DNA of 12,832 bases from Verrucomicrobiota bacterium. Lineage in GTDB: Bacteria > Verrucomicrobiota > Kiritimatiellia > UBA8416 > JAIOPI01. A model generated the notes under the pieces. That model had not been told where the DNA came from and ran no database searches. It was given only the letters and a program-made list of their open reading frames with translations. The DNA is taken from positions 1-12,832 of the forward strand of contig JAQCIA010000021.1 in NCBI GenBank assembly GCA_027620105.1, given 5' to 3'. Shown here piece after piece: positions 1 through 6,479 of this stretch. Every line of letters begins with the position of its first letter. Within the stretch, counting starts at the first letter, position 1. Position numbers and translations under genes: made by a program.

Positions 1-1279
1 GCATGGGGGAAAACGGCGTGAGGTCTGCAACAACCTTGGCCAGGGGCGTAACGGACTCGGGGGCCTGCGGCGCCGTTTCGGCAATCACATCGCGGAAGGT
101 GCTCAGTTCCAGGATTCCGGATTTGTGGGTGCTGACGGCGTTGTAGCACATGGCTTCAAGTTCGCGCACGTTGCCGGGAAAGTGATAGGCGCCCAGCAGG
201 GTGAAGAGTTCGGCGGGGGGCGTCGGCCGACGTTTGCCCATGGCCTTGGCCGCTTTTTCCAGAAAATGATCGACCAGCAACGGGAGGTCCTGCAGGCGCT
301 CGCGCAGGGCAGGCACCCGGATCAGGTGCGAGCGCAGACGGAAGAACAGATCCTCGCGGAAGGCGCCGCTGCGCATCTGCACCTGCAGATCACGATTCGT
401 CGCCACAATGATGCGCGCATCGGTGCGCTTGGGCGTGTCTGATCCCAGCTGAAAGTATTCGCGCTCCTGCACCAGGCGCAGCAATTTGACCTGAGACGTG
501 GCGTTCAAATCGCCGATCTCATCCAAGAACAGGGTTCCGCCAGCCGCCTGCTCGATCAGTCCCTTGCGCACGTCCAGGGCGCCGGTAAACGCGCCGCGCA
601 GGTGACCGAAGAGCGTATCCGAGAAGACATTGTCATCCAGGCCGGCGATGTTCACCGGCACAAATTTTCCGGACCGTTCACTGACGGCGTGAATGGAGCG
701 CGCGACCAGTTCCTTGCCGGCTCCCGTTTCTCCGGTGACGAGGATGGGCTGCGGCGTGGTCGAGACCGCCTCAATGTATTGAAACAGCGCGTGCATGGTC
801 CGGTGCCCGGTGACAAGTTCGCGAAAGGCTTCCGGGTGCTTGAGTTCGGCAGAGAGCAGGTGTTCCTTGAGCAGGGCATTTTCACGCCGCACTTCGCGGA
901 CCTCAAATGCACGCCGCGTGGCTGCGATCAGCGTGCTCTCATCCACTGGTTTGACCATGTAGTCGAAGGCGCCTTCACGCATGCAGGCGACCGCCGTTTT
1001 GACTTCATCCAGGCCCGTTACCACGATAATGGGCATGTCCGGGCATTTCTGGGAGACGCGTGGCAGCAGGTCGCGACCCGAAATGTGGGGCATGTTCAAG
1101 TCCAGCAACAGAATTTGAAACTGCTGCTCGTCCAGGCGTTTTTCCACTTCGCGGCTGTCGAGGCATTGAACGAGGTTGCTGATGCCATGCCCCTTCAGCG
1201 TGTAGCCATAGCTCTTCTGCATTTCCTCGTCGTCGTCGACAACGAGTACGGGCAGCGGTGGAAATAGCAATTTGCTCAT
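1..1279 (-). CDS. Sigma-54-dependent response regulator, NtrC class (3' end outside window)
   Basis: This is a transcription activator of two-component type, open at the left edge after about 426 residues. The receiver domain (about 9-125) has the acidic pocket D15-D17, phospho-acceptor D60 in LLLDLNMP, T88 and K110. The AAA+ sigma-54 interaction domain (about 155-385) has Walker A GETGAGK at 183-189, an intact GAFTGA loop at 229-234, Walker B LFLDEIGDL around D253-E254, FREDLFFRLR with the arginine-finger region, and FPGNVRELE. The C-terminal Fis-type helix-turn-helix should lie beyond base 1. GAFTGA is the loop that contacts sigma-54, so it should activate sigma-54 promoters when phosphorylated. 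The start at 1279 has a GAGGA Shine-Dalgarno about 10 nt upstream and lies 21 nt after the kinase stop, so the two genes form an operon and the kinase is its likely partner. Regulon unknown. Confidence 0.93.
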   Translation of the reverse strand, partial: MSKLLFPPLPVLVVDDDEEMQKSYGYTLKGHGISNLVQCLDSREVEKRLDEQQFQILLLDLNMPHISGRDLLPRVSQKCPDMPIIVVTGLDEVKTAVACMREGAFDYMVKPVDESTLIAATRRAFEVREVRRENALLKEHLLSAELKHPEAFRELVTGHRTMHALFQYIEAVSTTPQPILVTGETGAGKELVARSIHAVSERSGKFVPVNIAGLDDNVFSDTLFGHLRGAFTGALDVRKGLIEQAAGGTLFLDEIGDLNATSQVKLLRLVQEREYFQLGSDTPKRTDARIIVATNRDLQVQMRSGAFREDLFFRLRSHLIRVPALRERLQDLPLLVDHFLEKAAKAMGKRRPTPPAELFTLLGAYHFPGNVRELEAMCYNAVSTHKSGILELSTFRDVIAETAPQAPESVTPLAKVVADLTPFSPM

Positions 1280-1300
1280 GGGGTGTGTGTCCTCGCGCGG

Positions 1301-2521
1301 TTACGCATCTTTGGCGCGTTCTCCGCGCACGGGCAAGCGGACCGTGGCCACGGTTCCCTTGCCAACTTCCGATGTGAAGACCAATTGTCCCTTGTGGTTC
1401 TCCACGATGGTTCGGGAAATGGACAATCCGAGGCCCGTGCCGCCATCGTCCTTACGCGTGGTAAAGAAGGGGTCGGTGATGCGTGCCAGATCCTCTGGCG
1501 CGATCCCCCGTCCTTCGTCGCGGATCGCCACTTCCACATAACCGGTGTCGGCATCCCAGCGGGTGCTGGCCACGATCGCCGCCTGCGGACTGCCGAGGGC
1601 CTGACAGGCGTTGCTCAGGAGATTGATGAGCACCTGCTCGATGCGCTGCTTGTTGCCAATCACGGTGGGCAGGGACGCCGCTTTTTCCACTGTGAACCGT
1701 TGCGTGGCCTTGCGAATCAGGGGATGCATCAGATTGGCGGCGGCTTGCAGCGTGGCGTTGACGTCCACGGCTTCGGTCAAGATTTCGCTGCCCTGGCGGG
1801 CGTAGGACTTGAGGTCGTCGACGAGCCCCTTGATACGCTGGGCCGCCTTCTCCAGAACCTGGACCAGTTCGGGCAGTTCTTCGCGAATTTCGCTGTAGCT
1901 GCGCATGCCTACATCAAAGTCGCCCTCCTGCACCCGCACCCGATCCAAGATGGGGATCAGGTCGTTGCAGATGCGTTCAAGGGCGGTGCTACTGAGCAGT
2001 AGGGCATTGTTGGGGTTGCTGATTTCGTGGGCGACGCCGGACACCAGATTGCCGAGCGCCACCATCTTGTCGGCCTGGATCAGTTGCTGTTGTCGGCGCG
2101 CCGCATCGGCCTGCGCATGTTTGCGTTCCGTGATGTCCTCAAGAATGACGACGGCGCCGGTGGTCAGCGGTGCGATCGTGACGTTGTACCAGGCCGCGTG
2201 CCAGGCCACATCGGGGTGGTGTGCCACATCGCGCGCGGCCATGGCTTTTGTCAGCATCGGCGCAAGGGCGGTTTCCTGTTCACCCCGCGCAGCGTCAAAC
2301 AGAGGGGCGCCGAGGTTCGGCAGGGGCGCGTTCAGCGCGCGTCGCGCCAGGTTGCTCTTCAACACATGTCCATGCTGATCGACGACGACCATGGGCAGGG
2401 GGTTGTGCTGAAACAGCGCAAAATTAAACGCCTCCTTCTCCTGCAGTTGGTGGTCGTGGGCGCTGTTGGAACCGTTGGCCGGCGGTGCGACCGGCGGACG
2501 CTGCCTGTTGATCGCGTGCAT
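1301..2521 (-). CDS. PAS-domain sensor histidine kinase (NtrB/ZraS-like)
   Basis: This is probably a soluble histidine kinase, the partner of the NtrC-type regulator just downstream. From the start at 2521 it has about 406 residues and no clear membrane segment. An N-terminal PAS-like domain runs from FNFALFQHNPLPMVVVD to VVILEDITERK. A short coiled linker leads to the dimerisation box ALGNLVSGVAHEISNPNN, with the phosphorylated histidine at about residue 165. The ATPase part shows the N box (INLLSNACQAL), G1 box (DEGRGIAPED), F box (DPFFTTRK) and G2 box (GGTGLGLSISRTIV). The HExxNP form of the H box is typical of kinases that pair with sigma-54 regulators. The frame continues upstream to an ATG at 2638, but those 39 extra residues look non-coding and cover an inverted repeat. 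I prefer 2521, although neither start has a strong ribosome binding site. Confidence 0.9.
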   Translation of the reverse strand: MHAINRQRPPVAPPANGSNSAHDHQLQEKEAFNFALFQHNPLPMVVVDQHGHVLKSNLARRALNAPLPNLGAPLFDAARGEQETALAPMLTKAMAARDVAHHPDVAWHAAWYNVTIAPLTTGAVVILEDITERKHAQADAARRQQQLIQADKMVALGNLVSGVAHEISNPNNALLLSSTALERICNDLIPILDRVRVQEGDFDVGMRSYSEIREELPELVQVLEKAAQRIKGLVDDLKSYARQGSEILTEAVDVNATLQAAANLMHPLIRKATQRFTVEKAASLPTVIGNKQRIEQVLINLLSNACQALGSPQAAIVASTRWDADTGYVEVAIRDEGRGIAPEDLARITDPFFTTRKDDGGTGLGLSISRTIVENHKGQLVFTSEVGKGTVATVRLPVRGERAKDA

Positions 2522-2613
2522 CGTGCGCAACTCTACACGGGGCCAGGCACTTGCGCCACGACAAATCGCCGTCGCGGCGCAAGATCGCGCCTGTCGATGC
2601 GTGCGCGGTTGCG

Positions 2614-2627
2614 TAGTCTCAAGACTA
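2614..2627. promoter_or_regulatory. 14-bp inverted repeat, candidate operator between divergent genes
   Basis: TAGTCT-CA-AGACTA is a perfect 6-bp inverted repeat with a 2-base spacer. It lies in the divergent intergenic region, 93 bp upstream of the preferred kinase start (2521, minus) and 65 bp upstream of the adenylation-protein start (2693, plus). The size and position suit a dimeric repressor or activator. No bound protein can be named, and a 12-bp match can arise by chance. Confidence 0.3.
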
Positions 2628-2764
2628 GCATCGCCCATGAATGACAGGCGTCGTATTTTGGAACGGCTCCTCAGTACCCCACCACGAAATCCATGAGCGA
2701 ATCGGTTTCGTCAATACCGCGCGCGGATGCAAATGCTCCTACCGACGGCGCCGATGCACGGGGC

Positions 2765-2771
2765 GGGGGGG
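2765..2771 (+). repeat. G7 homopolymer at the frame break of the adenylation gene
   Basis: Seven consecutive G bases follow GGGGC. The plausible N-terminus (frame of 2693) and the adenylation domain (frame of 2776) are offset by one base across this tract. One more G, or two fewer, would restore a single frame. Such tracts are a common site of sequencing error and also of phase variation. Confidence 0.7.
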
Positions 2772-2990
2772 CGCACTCTTTGCGCAGCAAGCGATGCGCA
2801 CACCTGACGGTCTGGCGGTGGTCAGCGCGGGCGACGCATTGACATACCGGCAACTCGATCAGCGGGCCGCGGGTGTGGCGACAATGTTGCGCGGGCGCGG
2901 TGTGGGGCCGGATGTGGTGGTGGCGGTCGGTGTCGAGCGCTCGCTTGATCTGGCAGTCGCCGTGCTTGGAATCCTGAAGGCTGGTGGCGC

Positions 2991-3260
2991 CTATCTGCCT
3001 CTGGATCCGGAGTACCCGGCGAACCGGTTGGCCTTCCTGCTGACGGATGCCCAGGTGCCGGTGCTGTTGACGCAGCGCCATCTCGCCGCCCGCTTCCCGG
3101 CTGCCGGCGAAGGTTGGCCGGAGGCGCTGAGGCAGAGATTGGTGAGGCCGCGCAGGGCGGGTGGGAAGGGGATGGCCGCGGGGTCGTTTTCGCCACGCGT
3201 GGAACCGCACAGCAAGGCCACGCCCAGGAGACAGGCAACGGCAGAGCGCGGGTGGTTCAT
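2991..3260 (-). pseudogene. Secreted protein of unknown function, only the N-terminus present
   Basis: The start ATG at 3260 overlaps the stop of the upstream polysaccharide gene (ATGA, 3257-3260), a classic sign of translational coupling. The first residues, MNHPRSAVACLLGVALLCG, form a Sec-type signal peptide: a basic start, a hydrophobic core, then a small-residue region. About 50 codons, down to roughly 3110, appear genuine. Beyond that the frame is antisense to the adenylation domain and reads as low-complexity Arg/Ala/Ser, ending at 2991. The protein is therefore truncated at a junction. It belongs to the same operon as the WecA-FlaA1-like gene, so an envelope or polysaccharide role is likely, but no family can be named from 50 residues. 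Confidence 0.55.
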
Positions 3261-4834
3261 GAGCCGGGCGGCACGTAGATGGGGTTCGTCAGCATGTGCC
3301 AGGCGCGGATGGTGATGCGCTGTTCGGCCGCGAGGTGCAAGAGGCGCGCCTGGACATCGGGCCGCAGCGGCGTGGTCAGGACGATTTCATCGATGCGTCG
3401 CGCGGCGATCAGGTCGGGCAGGTGGGCGATGCCGCCGAGCACGCGATAGCCGCCGACATAGCGGCCGTTGAGCAAGGGATCATCGTCCAGCAGGCCGAGG
3501 ATTTTCTGGCCCTCCTGTTCGCCGGCGGGCGTGAAGCTGCGGTCCATGAGGTAGAGCGAGGTGCTGAAGCCCGCGCCGTAGAGCAGGACATGGTGGGCGC
3601 TCCCGTCCGCGCGGTGGCGGCGTGAGCCGGCGAGGCCGACGGCGTCCTGGATGACGCGCGGGAGGAGGCGCGTACCGAGCACCAGCGGAACGGCGCAGCC
3701 GATGTAGACCAGGACCTGCCAGAGCAGCCAGTTCCCGGCGCTCTGGCCCATGACGATGGAAGGGTCGCCGGGGCCGTCGAGGTTCAGGACCATGACGCTC
3801 AGCGGCGGCGGAGGCTGCGCCGCGACAATTGCGAAGCCGGCGGCGGCGAGAATTCCGGCGAGCAGGGCGAAGCCCAGCAAGACATATTCCGTCGGCCGAG
3901 CCCGGCTCCAGATGCGCTGATAGGTGCGGGTGACGGCGAGCAACAGGAACGGGACCCCGACCCAGATGGGGATTTGGTTGAACCAGAAGCGGCTCAACTC
4001 GATGCCGACGGCTTTGTGCAGCCCGGCGACGGTGGCAACGGCCAGGGCGAGGCACAGCGCCAGCACATCCCACGCGGGTGCCAGCACGACCGCGAGCGCG
4101 CGGTTGAAGGGGCGGCGAATGCCTTCGGTGACGGCCACGCCGCTGACCCACAGCTCGGTGCCAGCCAGATAGCGCACGGCCGCGTAGGTGCCGGCCACGA
4201 AGGCGAGGGTGTAGATGCCGACGGCGCGCGAACGGAAGATGATGCTGAGCAGCCCAACGGCGACGAGAGCGCCGTTGAGCGCATACAAGGCAGTGGCGGT
4301 GGCGCGGTGGGAGAGACCGGTGCGCACGAGGCGGTGGTGCAGGTGGTCGGTATCGCCCGCAAAAATGTTTTGCGCGTTGACCGGATTGCCCTCGACCTGG
4401 TTGAAGCGCAGGCGCCGGGCCGCGCGGCGCCAAACGGCGAGCAGGGTGTCGAGCAACGGCACACCCACCGCCAACAGCGGCACCCCGATGGCGGTTAGCG
4501 CCGTGCCCTTGGCCCCCGTGCCCGTGGCGATGGCGGCGAGGGTGAAGCCGAGGAACATGCTGCCGGAGTCGCCAAGGAAGATGGAGGCGGGCTGGAAGTT
4601 GTAGCGCAGGAAGGCGAGGCAGGCGCCCATGAAGCCAAAGAGCACGAGGGCGTCGCCGGGGACGTGACGGAAGAGGAAGGAGCCGCCAATGCCGGCGGCG
4701 GCGATCACGGCGAGCCCGGTGGCGAGGCCGTCGATGCCGTCAATCAGGTTGAAGGCGTTGATGAAGGCCAGGAACCAGAAGACGGTGGCCACGTAGTCGA
4801 GGACGGGGGGCAGCATCGTCCGTGATGTCACCAT
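3257..4834 (-). CDS. WecA/MraY-family glycosyl-1-phosphate transferase fused to FlaA1-type Rossmann domain, N-terminus missing
   Basis: The first half belongs to the family that transfers a sugar-1-phosphate from a UDP-sugar to undecaprenyl phosphate. It shows the motifs NAFNLIDGIDGLATG (26-40), IFLGDSGS (85-92) and DHLHHRL (163-169), between hydrophobic segments. Family members carry about 110-150 residues before the first motif, including the catalytic Asp-Asp pair. Here those are lost, because the frame becomes recognisable at about residue 8, close to the junction near 4825. The second half (about 290-525) resembles the N-terminal part of FlaA1/CapD proteins: membrane helices with TRTYQRIWSRA, then a nucleotide-binding fold with VLLYGAG (416-422), LGLLDDDP (446-453) and IDEIVLTTP. 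The C-terminal dehydratase of those enzymes is absent. The protein likely acted in lipid-linked polysaccharide assembly at the inner membrane. As it stands it is probably inactive. Confidence 0.8.
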   Translation of the reverse strand: MVTSRTMLPPVLDYVATVFWFLAFINAFNLIDGIDGLATGLAVIAAAGIGGSFLFRHVPGDALVLFGFMGACLAFLRYNFQPASIFLGDSGSMFLGFTLAAIATGTGAKGTALTAIGVPLLAVGVPLLDTLLAVWRRAARRLRFNQVEGNPVNAQNIFAGDTDHLHHRLVRTGLSHRATATALYALNGALVAVGLLSIIFRSRAVGIYTLAFVAGTYAAVRYLAGTELWVSGVAVTEGIRRPFNRALAVVLAPAWDVLALCLALAVATVAGLHKAVGIELSRFWFNQIPIWVGVPFLLLAVTRTYQRIWSRARPTEYVLLGFALLAGILAAAGFAIVAAQPPPPLSVMVLNLDGPGDPSIVMGQSAGNWLLWQVLVYIGCAVPLVLGTRLLPRVIQDAVGLAGSRRHRADGSAHHVLLYGAGFSTSLYLMDRSFTPAGEQEGQKILGLLDDDPLLNGRYVGGYRVLGGIAHLPDLIAARRIDEIVLTTPLRPDVQARLLHLAAEQRITIRAWHMLTNPIYVPPGS

Positions 4835-5909
4835 AGGCGAGCGTCAGCAGGCCCGTGGGGCCATTGATTGTGCCGCGGGCGACAGCAATTTTTTCCCATA
4901 ACGCGCGGCTTTCATTCAGGCGGAACTGAACGCCCTCGCGTACGGTCGCATCGATGCTGTCACCCAGCGGCGCGATCAGGCTGGCGGCGAGGGTGGCGCA
5001 ACCCAGGTCGGCGAGCAAGGCCGCGCGGCGGCCCACGAGTTCCGCGTTGTCGGGCGTCAACGCGAGCAACTGCGTCAGCAGGCTCAGACCCCGCCAGGTG
5101 GCGCCGTGCTGCATGCACCACTCCGAATAGACGCGCAAGAGCGGCACACAGGCGGGATGTTGCGCGTAGGCGGCTGCGAGGCGCGCGGCGCTGGTGGCCG
5201 GGGCGCCCCGGGTAAGGGTATCCACATAGCTTTCCGCGATGGATGCATCTTTCGGCGACAAGGTGAGCAGGGCGCTGTAGAGCGCTGCGGCTTCTTCGAA
5301 TCGCAACAACTCACGATAAGCGAGCGCTGCGGCGGTCATGTACGCGGTTTCGTTGCGACGGGCGTCATCCAACAGAGCGTATGTCGTGGCTACGGCCTCG
5401 GGTTGCTTGGCACGGGCGGCGGCCAGGCAGTAGGTGGCGGTGATGTCGGGGGCGGCTTCGGACAGCGTGTGGGCGCGCGGCAGCAGGTTGAAAGCTTCTT
5501 CAGGCGGGGCCTGCGTGGCGGCATCCGCTAGCAGTAGCGCCAGGATGGGGCTGGCGAGTGCATCATCCGGCGCTGCCGCCAGGAGCGCTTCGTACGTGCT
5601 GCGGGCAGCGGCGTTATTGCCCAGGCGACGCTCGATCGCGCCCTTTGTGCGCAACAATTCCACATCGGCGGGGGCGCCCTCAAGACCGAGTTGCAAAGTG
5701 GCCAGGGCCGCGTCAAGCTGACCCGCGCCGATTTGTGTCTTGGCCGTCTTCAATAAATCGACGGTCTGCGGTGACGCGCCGCTGGTTGGCGCATGTGTTG
5801 CCTCGGGCTTGGGTGCTGGTGCGGTTTGCGCTGAATCTGCCAGCGAGGGGAGCGCTACCGCGATCAGCAGGACGGGCAGCAACAGGAATGACCGGTGTGC
5901 GTATTTCAT
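4740..5909 (-). CDS. Secreted TPR-repeat protein, C-terminus replaced at a junction
   Basis: The start at 5909 opens a clear signal peptide (residues 1 to about 25, core FLLLPVLLIAVALPSL), then an Ala/Pro-rich linker and a series of helical repeats of tetratricopeptide type. Examples are TAKTQIGAGQLDAALATLQ, a repeat around RLGNNAAARSTYEALLAAAPDD, and ELLRFEEAAALYSALLTLSPKD. It is expected in the periplasm as a protein-interaction scaffold. TPR proteins of this kind often sit in exopolysaccharide or envelope operons. The genuine sequence ends near LLTLAYGDITD (about residue 363, base 4822). The last 26 codons, to the stop at 4740, are the WecA-like gene read out of frame, so the true C-terminus is missing. 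A poly-C run (C6, minus strand) lies at the break. No specific function can be assigned. Confidence 0.75.
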   Translation of the reverse strand: MKYAHRSFLLLPVLLIAVALPSLADSAQTAPAPKPEATHAPTSGASPQTVDLLKTAKTQIGAGQLDAALATLQLGLEGAPADVELLRTKGAIERRLGNNAAARSTYEALLAAAPDDALASPILALLLADAATQAPPEEAFNLLPRAHTLSEAAPDITATYCLAAARAKQPEAVATTYALLDDARRNETAYMTAAALAYRELLRFEEAAALYSALLTLSPKDASIAESYVDTLTRGAPATSAARLAAAYAQHPACVPLLRVYSEWCMQHGATWRGLSLLTQLLALTPDNAELVGRRAALLADLGCATLAASLIAPLGDSIDATVREGVQFRLNESRALWEKIAVARGTINGPTGLLTLAYGDITDDAAPRPRLRGHRLLVPGLHQRLQPD

Positions 5910-5972
5910 GGTGCCGGAGTTTATCAGCCGAAAGAAAAACTGTCACGAACCGCGATGCCTGCGCGAAAATGG

Positions 5973-6000
5973 TTGAACTTGCCGAGAGGCCGGATAACAT
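5973..6000 (+). promoter_or_regulatory. Candidate sigma-70-type promoter for tRNA-His
   Basis: TTGAAC (5973-5978) and TAACAT (5995-6000) are separated by 16 bases and end 54 bases before the tRNA. Both boxes are imperfect (5/6 and 4/6 to consensus). The position, in the gap between the divergent TPR gene and the tRNA, is the main support. Confidence 0.3.
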
Positions 6001-6054
6001 TGACCACCTGTTCTTGCGCCACGGGTCGCCCCGGGGTCGACGACAACAATTTAT

Positions 6055-6132
6055 GGCGGGTGTAGCTCAGTTGGTTAGAGCGTCAGATTGTGGTTCTGAA
6101 TGTCGCGGGTTCGAATCCCGTCACTCGCCCCA
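6055..6132 (+). tRNA. tRNA-His (anticodon GTG)
   Basis: The sequence folds as a complete cloverleaf. The 7-bp acceptor stem is GCGGGTG/CACTCGC with one G-U pair. The D arm is GCTC/GAGC, the anticodon stem TCAGA/TCTGA carries loop TTGTGGT with anticodon GTG at 6090-6092, and the T arm has TTCGAAT. The extra G at 6055 opposite the C at 6129 is the G-1 hallmark of histidine tRNA. The 3' CCA (6130-6132) is encoded in the DNA. Confidence 0.97.
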
Positions 6133-6203
6133 TTTCATATTGCCGCGCGCGGCCCCAAGGCGGATCCAAAGCATGCCGAGGGGAGCGCAATAGCGTTGCT
6201 CTG

Positions 6204-6479
6204 ATGCGTCAAACCGCCAAACCCGTCCGAAAATGCCACGCCTGTCTGTTGAATCTGGGCGATCGTTGCTGGCGCTATGCGTCTCCACGCAGCCAGTGGC
6301 GCGAGCGGCGGCAGTGTCTGGGCTTTAACAACGCGGTCCTTTATGCGGCTTATCGCACATGGCTGAAGCGCGCGCAGGTGAAATCGCGTAAGGAACTGCG
6401 GCGGGACGCCGTGGGCGCGCGCAAGCGGCTGGTGGATGGCGGCAAGCCGGGGTTCGCCCCGGAAGATCGGCAAGGATGA
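6204..6479 (+). CDS. Small four-cysteine protein coupled to hflX, function unknown
   Basis: This 91-residue basic protein has cysteines at 11, 14, 22 and 38 (CxxC-x7-C-x15-C), in the context KCHACL, DRCWRY and RRQCLGF. They could bind a zinc ion or an iron-sulfur cluster. After the Cys-rich half comes a helical Arg/Lys-rich tail. The stop TGA (6477-6479) overlaps the hflX start in an ATGA arrangement, so it is almost certainly cotranslated with hflX. The start at 6204 is the first good ATG after the tRNA; a purine-rich GAGGGGAG lies about 17 bases upstream, which is further than ideal. The frame is open further back into tRNA-His, but that part is not protein. I do not recognise the family. 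The position suggests a role near ribosome rescue or RNA, which is inference. Confidence 0.65.
   Translation: MRQTAKPVRKCHACLLNLGDRCWRYASPRSQWRERRQCLGFNNAVLYAAYRTWLKRAQVKSRKELRRDAVGARKRLVDGGKPGFAPEDRQG

Larger units (their letters stand above)
2693..3315 (+). pseudogene. NRPS-type adenylation domain, N-terminal fragment, frameshifted and truncated
   Basis: This is the start of an amino-acid-activating adenylation domain of nonribosomal peptide synthetase type. Translation from ATG 2693 begins MSESVSSIPRADANAP in one frame. After the G7 run at 2765-2771 the recognisable protein continues one frame back: LFAQQAMRTPD, core motif A1 as LTYRQL (2839-2856) and core motif A2 as LKAGGAYLPLD (2974-3006). 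Similarity stops near 3108 (RFPAAG). The phosphate-binding motif A3 and all later motifs are absent, so the fragment cannot activate a substrate. From about 3110 to 3315 this frame is antisense to other genes. No condensation domain precedes it, so the intact protein was probably a standalone or initiating A-domain enzyme. The A-domain identity is firm. Whether the damage is biological or an assembly error is open. Confidence 0.8.

Noticed and set aside
602..1267. Long plus-strand frame opposite the response regulator
   Set aside because: It is antisense to a gene with intact receiver and AAA+ motifs; its product shows no domain and has shadow-type composition.
2526..2550. TGGC ... TTGC on the minus strand just upstream of the kinase start
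   Set aside because: The spacing is about 4 bases too long for a sigma-54 promoter.
1283..2644. Plus-strand frames opposite the histidine kinase
   Set aside because: They lie over a well-supported kinase with all catalytic boxes; they are GC-rich antisense frames.
5787..5801. TGGC-N7-TTGC, a sigma-54-like -24/-12 pair on the plus strand
   Set aside because: It lies inside the TPR coding sequence and faces only tRNA-His 250 bp away; a chance match is likely in GC-rich DNA.
5918..5946. GTGACA-17-TAAACT as a promoter for the TPR gene (minus strand)
   Set aside because: The -10-like box would leave only about 8 bases before the ATG; too close to support without data.
6142..6153. GCCGCGCGCGGC palindrome after tRNA-His as a terminator
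   Set aside because: Only a 4-bp stem with a 4-base loop and no T tract; ordinary for GC-rich DNA.
6090..6203. Upstream extension of the small cysteine protein into tRNA-His
   Set aside because: The extension translates the tRNA body; the protein start is placed at 6204, after the tRNA.
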